Assembly: GCA_937951695.1 (NCBI GenBank)
Contig: CALFBL010000372.1
Coordinates: 1-13,832 of the forward strand
Length of the DNA: 13,832 nucleotides
Direction: 5' to 3'
Source: an uncultured Granulosicoccaceae bacterium
GTDB lineage: Bacteria; Pseudomonadota; Gammaproteobacteria; Granulosicoccales; Granulosicoccaceae
Shown in pieces: positions 6,852-13,832 of the stretch. Made by a program: the position numbers and the translations under genes. Every line of letters starts with the position of its first letter. The stretch's first letter is position 1. The notes under the pieces were generated by a model that saw only the letters and a program-made list of their open reading frames with translations, had not been told where the DNA came from and did not search any database.

Positions 6852-7028
6852 GCAATAGATCGAGAGCAAATCACCGAGCAGTTCACGGAGATTGTGAAAT
6901 CGTTCAGGTGGCCGAACATCCGCTAAATCTAGCGTTTTAAAAACATCGATCCAGCGGCTCCCAGCATTGCAGCTCCCGAACAAGGTTCGTGTGCCGCACG
7001 TCGGGCCACCCGTGCCACTAGTGACCAC
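6834..7028 (-). CDS. Doubtful small ORF overlapping the mnmC 3' end
   Basis: 64 codons from a GTG at 7028 that overlaps the end of mnmC by 11 bases. The product (core WIDVFKTLDLADVRPPERF) matches no family I know. The overlap would suit translational coupling, but purine-first codon bias is weak (about 57 percent by hand) and there is no ATG. It overlaps the remnant on the opposite strand by 18 bases. More likely spurious than real. Confidence 0.18.
   Translation of the reverse strand: MVTSGTGGPTCGTRTLFGSCNAGSRWIDVFKTLDLADVRPPERFHNLRELLGDLLSIYCSPENN
6852..7017. other. Gap between the coding remnant and the mnmC stop
   Basis: Apart from the doubtful 64-codon ORF, I see no RNA gene, strong hairpin with a T-run, promoter or repeat in these bases. 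Taken with 6415-6851, this is the only long stretch of the window without a secure gene. Confidence 0.5.
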
Positions 7029-8400
7029 GTTTTAATTGACGGATAAGAAATCGCAAGGGGCTTAGCAAGCGATTTTCCGAATAAAGAGTTGATGTTGTCG
7101 GTGCGTATTCAGTTTCGGTGGCATCACCATCACTACGACCGCTTGCCCAGTTTGCGAGTAACACGCTGGCGTGCGGAGCAGCTGCGATGCCGCGGGAACC
7201 AAACCCGCCCATCACGGCAAGGCCAGAGTAAAACGCAGGCGATCGGTAACCGTCTAAGTGTCGTCCGTGGTGGATGTCGTGATACCTTGCTCGAGCCTCA
7301 GCAAGGATCGGTACGGGGCCAACAATTGGAAAACGATCGAGTGTCGTGCAGCGCACACCCGCAAAACGATCGACTATGCGCTGCCTTGTCGGGGCGGAGT
7401 TGGTTGTTTTATCGACGAGCGCTGACGCGGAAGGCTGCGTTGTTTGGGCTGTATTTATCGAGTTTTTTGTTAACAACGATGTCGCATATTGTCTGTTTAG
7501 TTCATCGTCTTTTGCGATTAACGAATCATCCGAGTTACCGCGATCAAAAGTAGCGCCGACCCACACGCATTGCTTGTCGGGAATGGCGTACTGTCGAGCA
7601 CTTATAACCGTATTCAATTCATAATCACGATTGAAGGCTGTGATTTGCCCGCGGGCTGGAAACAATACATTTTTGGGTAACCAGTCGTGATCAATTAACG
7701 AGGTACCAGACGCCAACACGACTTGTTGGCAGTGGACAGAAGGGGCGCTGTGAAAGGTTAATTCCCACTCGCCATTTGCAGGATTTGTTTCAATTTCTAC
7801 CATACCGGCACCAGCACCAGCACCAGGACCAGCACCAGGACTAGTATCAACATTGCCAATCCGCGTAAGGCGGCTCAGCTTAGAACTAAAAACCACTTTT
7901 CCGCCGCGTTGTTTGACATCGGCCAACAAGCGTTGGCACAACTGTTCAACCGACAGCCACCCAGCTTGTTTAAAATACAGCGCATCCTGTTGCAGTGTTA
8001 GGCCCGCCTTTATGCTGGCAGCTGGCGCATCGAGGTTTTCATAGCGTGCGCTGTTACCCGGGTAGGGGCGTTCCTCTAATTGCAGCGCGCCGGTGGGTTG
8101 AAAACACCCGCCATCAGGCAGTTCGTTTAACCACTGGAACAAGGTCTTATAGGCTTGTTCGTAAAACCGCATTGCATCGCTAGGTTGCCGGGTCACATAA
8201 GGTTTTACAATGCCTGCGGGGCTGGCTGAAGCGCCAGATGCGACTTTGTCGCCAGCCTCGTACACCGTTACCTCAAAGCCAACTGACAACAACGCACGCG
8301 CTGAACACAAGCCGGCAAGACCGGCACCGATAATGGCTACATCGCCCGGCCCTTGCCAGCCACACTCGGCCCCCTTTGGCAAGTTGAACCATGGGGTCAT
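7018..8400 (-). CDS. mnmC: FAD-dependent cmnm5s2U34 tRNA oxidoreductase (MnmC C-terminal domain, stand-alone)
   Basis: 460 residues. Matches the oxidoreductase half of MnmC, which removes the carboxymethyl group from cmnm5(s2)U at the tRNA wobble position, giving nm5(s2)U. Visible features: the dinucleotide-fold motif VAIIGAGLAG at 21-30, SGASASPAGIVKPYVT at 55-70, the late GVRCTTLDRFPIVGPVP at 348-364, GGFGSRGIAAAPH at 398-410, and the RLLSPLRFLIRQLKRG end that parallels the E. coli MnmC C-terminus. In E. coli this domain is fused behind the MnmD methyltransferase; here the MnmD half is absent and no mnmD gene is in the window. A PGAGPGAGAGAG run at 188-199 comes from a DNA hexamer repeat and should be a flexible surface loop. 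A Ser/Thr/Asn-rich insert (about 307-338) is also unusual. The ATG at 8400 has no strong Shine-Dalgarno. It follows ispG by 100 bases on the same strand. Confidence 0.88.
   Translation of the reverse strand: MTPWFNLPKGAECGWQGPGDVAIIGAGLAGLCSARALLSVGFEVTVYEAGDKVASGASASPAGIVKPYVTRQPSDAMRFYEQAYKTLFQWLNELPDGGCFQPTGALQLEERPYPGNSARYENLDAPAASIKAGLTLQQDALYFKQAGWLSVEQLCQRLLADVKQRGGKVVFSSKLSRLTRIGNVDTSPGAGPGAGAGAGMVEIETNPANGEWELTFHSAPSVHCQQVVLASGTSLIDHDWLPKNVLFPARGQITAFNRDYELNTVISARQYAIPDKQCVWVGATFDRGNSDDSLIAKDDELNRQYATSLLTKNSINTAQTTQPSASALVDKTTNSAPTRQRIVDRFAGVRCTTLDRFPIVGPVPILAEARARYHDIHHGRHLDGYRSPAFYSGLAVMGGFGSRGIAAAPHASVLLANWASGRSDGDATETEYAPTTSTLYSENRLLSPLRFLIRQLKRGH
7805..7840. repeat. Six tandem hexamers (CCAGCA/CCAGGA) inside mnmC
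   Basis: Units in order on the plus strand: CCGGCA, CCAGCA, CCAGCA, CCAGGA, CCAGCA, CCAGGA. On the minus strand they encode alternating Gly with Ala or Pro (residues 188-199). The unit is two codons, so gain or loss of copies keeps the frame. Confidence 0.85.
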
Positions 8401-8472
8401 TTAGGTTCGAGTCTTAATCACGCGATCACCGGTACGTTATCGCTGTGCAACCACACACAAATTACTGCCACG

Positions 8473-8522
8473 CAATCGCGCATAGATTCTTGTTAGACAA
8501 TCACGCATAGGTTCTTGCTACG
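8473..8522. repeat. 25-bp imperfect tandem repeat over the ispG stop codon
   Basis: Copy one is 8473-8497 and copy two 8498-8522, identical at 20 of 25 positions by hand alignment (shared core CGCATAG and TTCTTG). A short third match (AATCG) starts at 8524. Copy two contains the last codons and TGA (8501-8503) of ispG on the minus strand; copy one lies just beyond the stop. Confidence 0.75.
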
Positions 8523-9706
8523 TAATCGGCAACGATCTGCTGAAATTCCTCAGCAATGGAATCGCCTTTTAACGTCATGGCTTTTTCGCCATCAATGTAC
8601 ACCGGGGCTATTGGCCGCTCGCCGGTACCGGGCAGGCTGATACCGATGTTGGCGTGTTTACTTTCACCGGGGCCATTTACCACGCAACCCATAACCGCAA
8701 CCGACATGTCTTCAACGCCGGGGTAAGTGCCTTTCCAGCCGGGCATGTTGTCGCGTAGATAGGTTTGGATCGAGCCGGCCAGCTCCTGAAAGTAGGTGCT
8801 GCTAGTTCGACCACAGCCTGGGCAGGCTGTGACCATCGGCGTAAACGATCGAAGGCCCATGGTTTGCAGAATCTCCTGACCTACAACCACCTCCGTTGTG
8901 CGATCTCCATTGGGCTCTGGCGTTAACGAAATGCGGATGGTGTCGCCAATGCCCTGTTGCAGCAACACCGACAGAGCTGCGGTTGACGCTACGATGCCTT
9001 TTGAACCCATGCCGGCCTCGGTCAGACCCAAATGCAAGGCGTAGCTGCTCTTCTTCGACAGGGATTCGTACACCGAGATCAGATCCTGCACACGGCTCAT
9101 TTTGCAGCTAATGATGATTCGGTCTTTGCCTAAGCCAATCTCTTCGGCTTTGGCCGCGCTGTCCAAGGCGGACGCTATCACTGCGCTGCGATTGATCGCA
9201 TCCAGAGGGAGCGGGTTTTTGCAGGCGGCGTTGTCATCGAGCATGCGCGCCAGTAGCTCCTGATCGAGGCTGCCCCAGTTGGCGCCGATGCGAACCGGTT
9301 TGCCGTATTTGATGGCGATTTCGATCATTTGCGCGAATTGCTCATCACGCTTTTTACCGCGGCCCACATTTCCGGGATTGATGCGGTATTTCGCTAAGGC
9401 TTGGGCGCATTCAGGAACGCTTGCCAGCAGCTTGTGGCCATTAAAATGGAAATCCCCCACCAGCGGCACATTCACACCCATTTTCTCCAGCCGGTTGACA
9501 ACGTCGGGCACGGCGCGAGCGGCCGCTTCGGTGTTGACCGTAACACGAACCAGTTCCGATCCAGCCCGAGCCAGGTCTGCGACTTGGTTGGCGGTTCTGA
9601 CCGCGTCCTCGGTGTCGGTGTTTGTCATCGACTGCACCACGATGGGTGCACCACCGCCCACGGTCACATTTCCGATACGAACACTGGTGGTTTGTAATCT
9701 TGGCAT
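8501..9706 (-). CDS. ispG: 4-hydroxy-3-methylbut-2-enyl diphosphate synthase, IspG/GcpE
   Basis: Penultimate step of the MEP isoprenoid pathway: reductive conversion of MEcPP to HMBPP by a [4Fe-4S] enzyme in the cytoplasm. 401 residues. Recognised from VGGGAPIVVQSMTNTDTEDA at 16-35, PLVGDFHFNGHKLL at 81-94, KYRINPGNVG at 106-115, RIGANWGSLDQ at 139-149 and LHLGLTEAGMGSKGIVAS at 225-241. The cluster ligands are Cys295 and Cys298 (ACPGCGRT) and Cys341 with Glu348 (MGCVVNGPGE). The wording of these motifs resembles the longer Xanthomonas-type enzyme rather than the 372-residue E. coli form. The C-terminus (YVARTYA, then TGA) ends inside a 25-bp tandem repeat and is a few residues shorter than I recall for that type. 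It is divergent from hrcA and upstream of mnmC on the same strand. Confidence 0.97.
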   Translation of the reverse strand: MPRLQTTSVRIGNVTVGGGAPIVVQSMTNTDTEDAVRTANQVADLARAGSELVRVTVNTEAAARAVPDVVNRLEKMGVNVPLVGDFHFNGHKLLASVPECAQALAKYRINPGNVGRGKKRDEQFAQMIEIAIKYGKPVRIGANWGSLDQELLARMLDDNAACKNPLPLDAINRSAVIASALDSAAKAEEIGLGKDRIIISCKMSRVQDLISVYESLSKKSSYALHLGLTEAGMGSKGIVASTAALSVLLQQGIGDTIRISLTPEPNGDRTTEVVVGQEILQTMGLRSFTPMVTACPGCGRTSSTYFQELAGSIQTYLRDNMPGWKGTYPGVEDMSVAVMGCVVNGPGESKHANIGISLPGTGERPIAPVYIDGEKAMTLKGDSIAEEFQQIVADYVARTYA

Positions 9707-9728
9707 AGCTATTTGGGTTGATCGGTTA

Positions 9729-9759
9729 TTGAGTTGCCCCTAGTTTAAACTTGTATAGT
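9729..9759 (+). promoter_or_regulatory. Candidate hrcA promoter with central palindrome
   Basis: TTGAGT (9729-9734) and TATAGT (9754-9759) are spaced by 19 bases, which is long for sigma-70. Between them lies the 10-bp palindrome AGTTTAAACT (9742-9751), which could be an operator or chance. No CIRCE repeat is present in the ispG-hrcA gap. Confidence 0.4.
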
Positions 9760-9791
9760 ACCGGCGGTGCGATCTATGCTTCGAATCAGTT

Positions 9792-10853
9792 ATGAGCGAT
9801 AACGCAAAACCTGACATCAAGGATCGTGAACAGCAGGTTTTGAAGCTGTTGGTCGATCACTACATTGATCAGGGCATCCCTGTAGGCTCGCGCACGCTTT
9901 CAAAACTGCCTGGAATCGACATCAGCGCTGCCTCGGTTCGCAACGTCATGGGCGATCTGGAAGAGATGGGGCTGCTGAAATCCCCGCACACCTCCGCCGG
10001 GCGCGTGCCTACCTCAAAAGCGTATCGGGTATTTGTCGACAGCTTGCTCGATGTGCAGGAACCCGACTCTCTGAGCGTCAAACATCTGCAAACTGCGCTG
10101 GCCTTAGGCACCTCCCATCAGTCATTAGTGACAGTTGCGACCCACCATCTGTCCGGTTTCACCCGTATGGCCGGCATTGTGACCGTACCGCGCCGCGACG
10201 GTAACGCTATCCAGCGTATTGAATTCGTACCGCTTTCCGAGCGCCGGGTGCTGGCGATTCTGATTATTAGCAACGAAGAAGTGCAGAATCGCATCATCGA
10301 GGTGGAACGGGATTACCAAAAAGAGGAGCTCGATGGCTTCTCACGATTCCTGAACGATCACTATCTGGGGCGACCTTTAAATGAGGTGCGTGATCGTGTC
10401 CACTCCGATTTGCATCAGACCCGCAAAGACATGAGCGATTTAATGGAACTCATGGTAGACGTGGCTGGCAAAGTGTTTACGCAGGATGAGGAAGACGACG
10501 GCGAAGACATGGTGGTCTCGGGAGAGACCAATCTCATGACTCACGCGGATTTGGGCGATGTGCAAAAACTGCACGGGCTGTTTGAGGCGTTTCAGCAAAA
10601 ACGCGACATCTACGCCTTGCTGGAACGGTGTGTATCGGCTGATGGGGTTCAGATTTTCATTGGTCAAGAGTCCGGCTATGATGTGCTCGATGAGTGCAGC
10701 TTGGTGACGGCGCCCTATGTCAAGGATGGAACAGTCCTCGGTGTGCTCGGTGTCATAGGTCCCAAGCGCATGGAGTACGCTCGCGTTATTCCGATTGTCG
10801 ACGTCACCTCGAAATTACTCAGCGCAGCTCTCGATGGTCGAAAGCCCAGCTAG
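9792..10853 (+). CDS. hrcA: Heat-inducible transcription repressor HrcA
   Basis: 353 residues. HrcA represses heat-shock operons by binding CIRCE operators, and its activity depends on GroEL. The N-terminal winged helix is clear: REQQVLKLLVDHYIDQGIPVGSRTL at about 12-36, then SAASVRNVMGDLEEMGLL at 46-63 and SPHTSAGRVPTSKAYRVFVD at 64-83. The C-terminal part carries the expected GQESGYDVLDECSLVTAPY and the LGVLGVIGPKRMEYARVIPIVD signature. An acidic stretch (QDEEDDGEDM, about 232-241) sits in the central region. The ATG at 9792 lacks a strong Shine-Dalgarno, but an N-terminus of about 11 residues before the helix is normal. It heads the hrcA-grpE-dnaK run, with 140 bases before grpE. Confidence 0.96.
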   Translation: MSDNAKPDIKDREQQVLKLLVDHYIDQGIPVGSRTLSKLPGIDISAASVRNVMGDLEEMGLLKSPHTSAGRVPTSKAYRVFVDSLLDVQEPDSLSVKHLQTALALGTSHQSLVTVATHHLSGFTRMAGIVTVPRRDGNAIQRIEFVPLSERRVLAILIISNEEVQNRIIEVERDYQKEELDGFSRFLNDHYLGRPLNEVRDRVHSDLHQTRKDMSDLMELMVDVAGKVFTQDEEDDGEDMVVSGETNLMTHADLGDVQKLHGLFEAFQQKRDIYALLERCVSADGVQIFIGQESGYDVLDECSLVTAPYVKDGTVLGVLGVIGPKRMEYARVIPIVDVTSKLLSAALDGRKPS

Positions 10854-10926
10854 ACTGTAGCAGTCACTAATTTTGTAATTTCTCATCGGCCTGCTTGGGC
10901 GGTACAGCTTTTTTGCCTGTGTAACC

Positions 10927-10954
10927 CTTGAACTCTGGGCCGTAGACGCCATAA
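10927..10954 (+). promoter_or_regulatory. Sigma-32-like (heat-shock) promoter before grpE
   Basis: CTTGAAC (10927-10933), a 13-base spacer, then CGCCATAA (10947-10954) fit the sigma-32 consensus CTTGAAA - 13 to 15 - CCCCATNT well. It would start transcription about 30 bases before the grpE ATG. This suggests that grpE-dnaK has its own heat-shock start inside the hrcA-led cluster. Confidence 0.6.
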
Positions 10955-10993
10955 TTTGCGCATTAACGCTCACCATAGAATGGAATAAGAGGC

Positions 10994-11845
10994 ATGACGT
11001 CGAAGAATCCGGACGAATCAACATCGTCGGACAACGCTCCAGAGGCCCGCTCCTCGAAAGAGCAAAGCCCCGAAACGATCGCCGAAGCTGCAATTAAATC
11101 CGCCAAAGCCAACGGCAGAGCCGCGGCTGACGCAGAGGACAGCCACCCGGCTTGGGCAAACGGTGGCGCTGATAACTCGTCAGCCGTTGACGCTGAAGCA
11201 AAGGCCAGTGTCGATGATACGAAGGGCAAAGATGCGGGTGACCAGTCAGATGAGCAAGGTAGCGCAGACGCTATCGACGCTGCCGCTGATCCATTGGGCT
11301 TTGATAATGCCCGGATGCCAGACTCGGATTCCGATGAAGAAGCCGTGGATCTGTCCGAAGAAGCGCCAGTACTCACTGCAGAGGAAAGCCTGCAACAGCA
11401 GCTGGCAGACGCCAACGCCAAGGCCGATGAGCACTGGAATCGGATTTTGCGAATGCAAGCGGATCTGGAGAACGAACGGAAACGCACACAAAAGCAAGTG
11501 GCCAACGCCCACAAATTTGCGATTGAGGGGTTTGTACAAGAGCTGTTGCCCATAAAAGACAGCCTCGAGATGGGTTTACAAGCCGCCAAGGCGGATGACG
11601 CGGATCTAACAAAAATCGTCGAAGGCTCTGAATTGACCCTCAAATTGTTGACCCAGGCGTTTGAAAAGAATCAGATTTCAGAGGTGGATCCCATGGATGA
11701 AAAATTTGATCCAAATGTGCATCAGGCCATGTCCATGCAGGAGAGCGAGGGTAACGAGCCCAATATCGTGATCGGTGTTATGCAGAAGGGATATACCTTG
11801 AACGATCGGCTCATCCGGCCGGCCCTGGTCACGGTCTCGAAATAG
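10994..11845 (+). CDS. grpE: Nucleotide exchange factor GrpE with long acidic N-terminus
   Basis: 283 residues, against about 197 in E. coli. GrpE dimers release ADP from DnaK. The core starts at about 128: a long coiled coil (EESLQQQLADANAKADEHWN and onward, 130-175), the four-helix part (FAIEGFVQELLPIKDSLEM), and the beta domain ending in the signature GVMQKGYTLNDRLIRPALVTV (261-281). The first 127 residues are low-complexity, rich in Ala, Asp, Glu and Ser, and probably disordered; this tail accounts for the extra length. A purine-rich AAGAGG lies almost against the ATG, closer than usual, so the start is supported mainly by the absence of another good ATG. It has a sigma-32-like promoter just upstream and dnaK 160 bases downstream. 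Confidence 0.95.
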   Translation: MTSKNPDESTSSDNAPEARSSKEQSPETIAEAAIKSAKANGRAAADAEDSHPAWANGGADNSSAVDAEAKASVDDTKGKDAGDQSDEQGSADAIDAAADPLGFDNARMPDSDSDEEAVDLSEEAPVLTAEESLQQQLADANAKADEHWNRILRMQADLENERKRTQKQVANAHKFAIEGFVQELLPIKDSLEMGLQAAKADDADLTKIVEGSELTLKLLTQAFEKNQISEVDPMDEKFDPNVHQAMSMQESEGNEPNIVIGVMQKGYTLNDRLIRPALVTVSK

Positions 11846-11904
11846 GTTTCGCGGCAAACTGCGCCGGATCAGCCCGTGGAATTTGTCATTAGTTTTTGAA
11901 AGGC

Positions 11905-11933
11905 TATTGAAAACGCGATCGTCAACCACACGT
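11905..11933 (+). promoter_or_regulatory. Weak sigma-32-like promoter candidate before dnaK
   Basis: TATTGAAA (11905-11912), a 13-base spacer and CCACACGT (11926-11933) resemble the heat-shock consensus but miss several positions. No CIRCE repeat is seen in the 160-base grpE-dnaK gap. dnaK may instead be read through from the grpE promoter. Confidence 0.28.
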
Positions 11934-12005
11934 TTTTGTCAACTAATAGAGATGCCGCCAAGCGGGTCTTAACTTTTACTCAGTAATCAGAGCAGGTTTA
12001 GCAAA

Positions 12006-13832
12006 ATGGGAACCATAATCGGTATCGACCTCGGCACGACGAATTCGTGTGTCGCAGTCATGGAAGGGGACAAGCCCCGAGTCATCGAGAACGCCGAAGG
12101 CGATCGCACCACCCCGTCTATTGTCGCGTTCAGTGACGATGACGAAGTCGTGGTTGGCCAGCCGGCGAAACGCCAGGCGGTCACGAACCCCAAAAACACG
12201 CTGTACGGCGTCAAGCGTCTGATTGGCCGTCGTTTCGATGAAGAAGCCGTTCAGAAAGATATCGAACTGGTGCCGTTCGATATCATCAAAGCCGACAATG
12301 GCGACGCCTGGGTAGAGGCTGCGGGCAAGAAAATGGCGCCGCCTGAAGTTGCCGCTCGTGTGCTCATGAAGATGAAAGCGACCGCGGAAGAATATCTGGG
12401 ACAGGAAGTTAGCGAAGCGGTGATCACCGTTCCTGCGTATTTTAATGACTCGCAGCGTCAAGCAACCAAGGATGCGGGGCGCATTGCCGGTCTTGACGTC
12501 AAGCGCATCATCAACGAGCCTACTGCCGCCGCTCTTGCCTACGGCATGGACAAGCAGCGCGGTAGTAAGACTATAGCGGTCTACGACTTGGGTGGTGGTA
12601 CGTTTGATATTTCGATCATAGAAATCGCAGAAGTAGACGGTGAGCATCAGTTCGAAGTGCTCTCAACCAACGGCGATACTTTTCTTGGTGGTGAAGATTT
12701 CGACAATCGTTTGATCGAGTACTTGGCCGATGAATTCAAGAAAGAATCAGGTATCGATCTGCACAGCGATCCATTAGCGTTGCAGCGCTTGAAGGAAGGT
12801 GCAGAAAAAGCCAAGATCGAATTGTCCAGCACGCAGCAAACCGATGTGAACCTGCCGTACATCACAGCCGATGCGTCAGGCCCTAAGCACTTGAACATCA
12901 AAGTCACCCGCGCAAAGCTTGAGTCACTGGTCGACGATCTGGTAGCCCGTACGATTGATCCGTGCAAAATGGCGCTGAAAGACGCGGGTATGACCGCGAG
13001 TGAAATCAACGATGTGATTATGGTCGGTGGCCAGACTCGCATGCCAAAGGTTCAGGAAACGGTTAAGGATTTCTTCGGTAAAGAGCCCCGTAAAGATGTG
13101 AACCCGGATGAAGCGGTCGCGGTTGGCGCTGCCATTCAAGGTGGCGTGCTTGGTGGTCAGGTGAAAGACGTGTTATTGCTCGACGTCACGCCTTTATCGC
13201 TCGGTATTGAGACACTCGGTGGGGTAATGACCAAGCTGATCGAGAAAAACACCACAATCCCGACCAAAGCTCAGCAGGTGTTTAGTACTGCCGACGACAA
13301 CCAGTCAGCGGTTACTGTGCACGTCATGCAGGGTGAGCGCGAGATCGCCAACGGTAATAAGTCTCTGGGTCGATTTGACCTAGGAGATATACCGCCAGCG
13401 CCTCGCGGTGTGCCGCAGATTGAAGTGACCTTCGACATTGACGCGAATGGCATCATGAATGTATCGGCCAAAGACAAGGCCACCGGTAAGCAGCAGTCGA
13501 TTGTCATCAAAGCCTCCAGTGGCTTATCTGACGACGAGATCGATCGCATGGTGCAGGATGCGGAAGAGCACGCAGCAGAAGACGCGAAGACGCGTGAGTT
13601 GATTGATGCGCGAAACAACGCAGAGCAATTGATCCACGCCACCGAGCGTTCCATGACAGATCTTGCGGATCAGATGGAACCGGGTGAGAAAGAAGAGATC
13701 GAGTCAAAGCTCGCGGCATTGAAAGAGGTCGCAACAGGCGATGATAAAGATGCTATCGAAGTCGCGGTAGTTACCTTGACCGAATCGACCTCGAAGCTCG
13801 CAGAGCGTGCATACTCCAAGCAGGGAGGGGAC
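12006..13832 (+). CDS. dnaK: Molecular chaperone DnaK (Hsp70), 3' end cut
   Basis: 609 codons are open from the ATG at 12006 to the right edge; about 30 C-terminal residues including the disordered tail are missing. The ATPase domain shows IGIDLGTTNSCVAVMEG near the start, AYFNDSQRQATKDAGRIAGL, NEPTAAALAYGMD, the phosphate motif YDLGGGTFDISI and VIMVGGQTRMPKVQ. The interdomain linker VKDVLLLDVTPLSLGIETLG follows. The substrate domain has VFSTADDNQSAVTVHVMQGE and RFDLGDIPPAPRGVPQIEVTFDI segments, then the helical lid. No key residue looks altered. It folds client proteins in cycles with DnaJ and GrpE; dnaJ would be expected just beyond the edge. AGCAGG lies about 10 bases before the ATG. Confidence 0.98.
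   Translation, partial: MGTIIGIDLGTTNSCVAVMEGDKPRVIENAEGDRTTPSIVAFSDDDEVVVGQPAKRQAVTNPKNTLYGVKRLIGRRFDEEAVQKDIELVPFDIIKADNGDAWVEAAGKKMAPPEVAARVLMKMKATAEEYLGQEVSEAVITVPAYFNDSQRQATKDAGRIAGLDVKRIINEPTAAALAYGMDKQRGSKTIAVYDLGGGTFDISIIEIAEVDGEHQFEVLSTNGDTFLGGEDFDNRLIEYLADEFKKESGIDLHSDPLALQRLKEGAEKAKIELSSTQQTDVNLPYITADASGPKHLNIKVTRAKLESLVDDLVARTIDPCKMALKDAGMTASEINDVIMVGGQTRMPKVQETVKDFFGKEPRKDVNPDEAVAVGAAIQGGVLGGQVKDVLLLDVTPLSLGIETLGGVMTKLIEKNTTIPTKAQQVFSTADDNQSAVTVHVMQGEREIANGNKSLGRFDLGDIPPAPRGVPQIEVTFDIDANGIMNVSAKDKATGKQQSIVIKASSGLSDDEIDRMVQDAEEHAAEDAKTRELIDARNNAEQLIHATERSMTDLADQMEPGEKEEIESKLAALKEVATGDDKDAIEVAVVTLTESTSKLAERAYSKQGGD

Noticed and set aside
7015..7025. CACTAGTG palindrome at the mnmC stop
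   Set aside because: Eight bases only, with no matching arms outside it; expected by chance in a window of this size.
7089..7624. Plus-strand open frames opposite the 3' half of mnmC
   Set aside because: They are antisense to a conserved FAD enzyme and show no family motif.
9279..9743. Plus-strand 154-codon frame opposite ispG
   Set aside because: Mirror frame of a highly conserved gene; Ser/Thr/Pro-rich translation typical of antisense shadows.
10895..10916. Possible terminator after hrcA ending in a run of six T
   Set aside because: Only a 3-bp stem can be drawn before the T-run, and the genes on both sides are co-directional.
11976..12647. Minus-strand 223-codon frame opposite dnaK, and a 226-codon one opposite grpE (10963-11643)
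   Set aside because: Long antisense frames over dnaK are a well-known artefact of its codon use; the grpE one is Ser/Ala low-complexity.

Overview
The window reads as an ordinary chromosomal stretch of a gammaproteobacterium. Three things point there: the hrcA-grpE-dnaK order, an IspG of the long Xanthomonas-like form, and small proteobacterial families (DUF2959, DUF2288, stand-alone ComEA). HrcA excludes the enterobacterial type. The heme A synthase is of a form I associate mainly with Bacteroidetes. I see no phage, transposon, CRISPR, tRNA or rRNA, and no defence or biosynthetic cluster. The species cannot be named from this sequence alone.

Layout, left to right. (1) Positions 1-2640, minus strand: a DUF3047 secreted protein followed by a large cyclic-nucleotide-domain/patatin phospholipase of the neuropathy-target-esterase type, cut by the left edge. 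(2) 2945-4648, plus strand: heme A synthase (ctaA) and a ComEA-like helix-hairpin-helix protein. (3) 4778-6414: adenine phosphoribosyltransferase (apt, minus), diverging from a DUF2959 lipoprotein directly abutted by a DUF2288 gene. (4) 6415-7017: about 600 bases with no intact gene, holding what looks like a frame-broken plus-strand coding remnant and one doubtful small minus-strand ORF. (5) 7018-9706, minus strand: ispG then a stand-alone MnmC oxidoreductase domain. (6) 9792 to the right edge, plus strand: heat-shock genes hrcA, grpE and dnaK (dnaK cut by the edge).

Functional links are clear only in the last block: HrcA is the heat-shock repressor, and GrpE is the nucleotide exchange factor of DnaK. 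A sigma-32-like promoter lies before grpE, while no CIRCE operator is visible anywhere in this locus. The others are housekeeping (isoprenoid MEP pathway, tRNA wobble modification, purine salvage, heme A for cytochrome oxidase) or uncharacterised families.

The points most worth a second look are: an Asn in place of the first conserved heme-site His in CtaA; a perfect hairpin presenting the ComEA Shine-Dalgarno in its loop; a 25-bp tandem duplication over the ispG stop codon; an in-frame hexamer repeat inside mnmC; the frame-broken remnant after DUF2288; and the NTE-like phospholipase with one intact-looking and one degenerate cyclic-nucleotide site. I did not find a convincing new multi-gene system.
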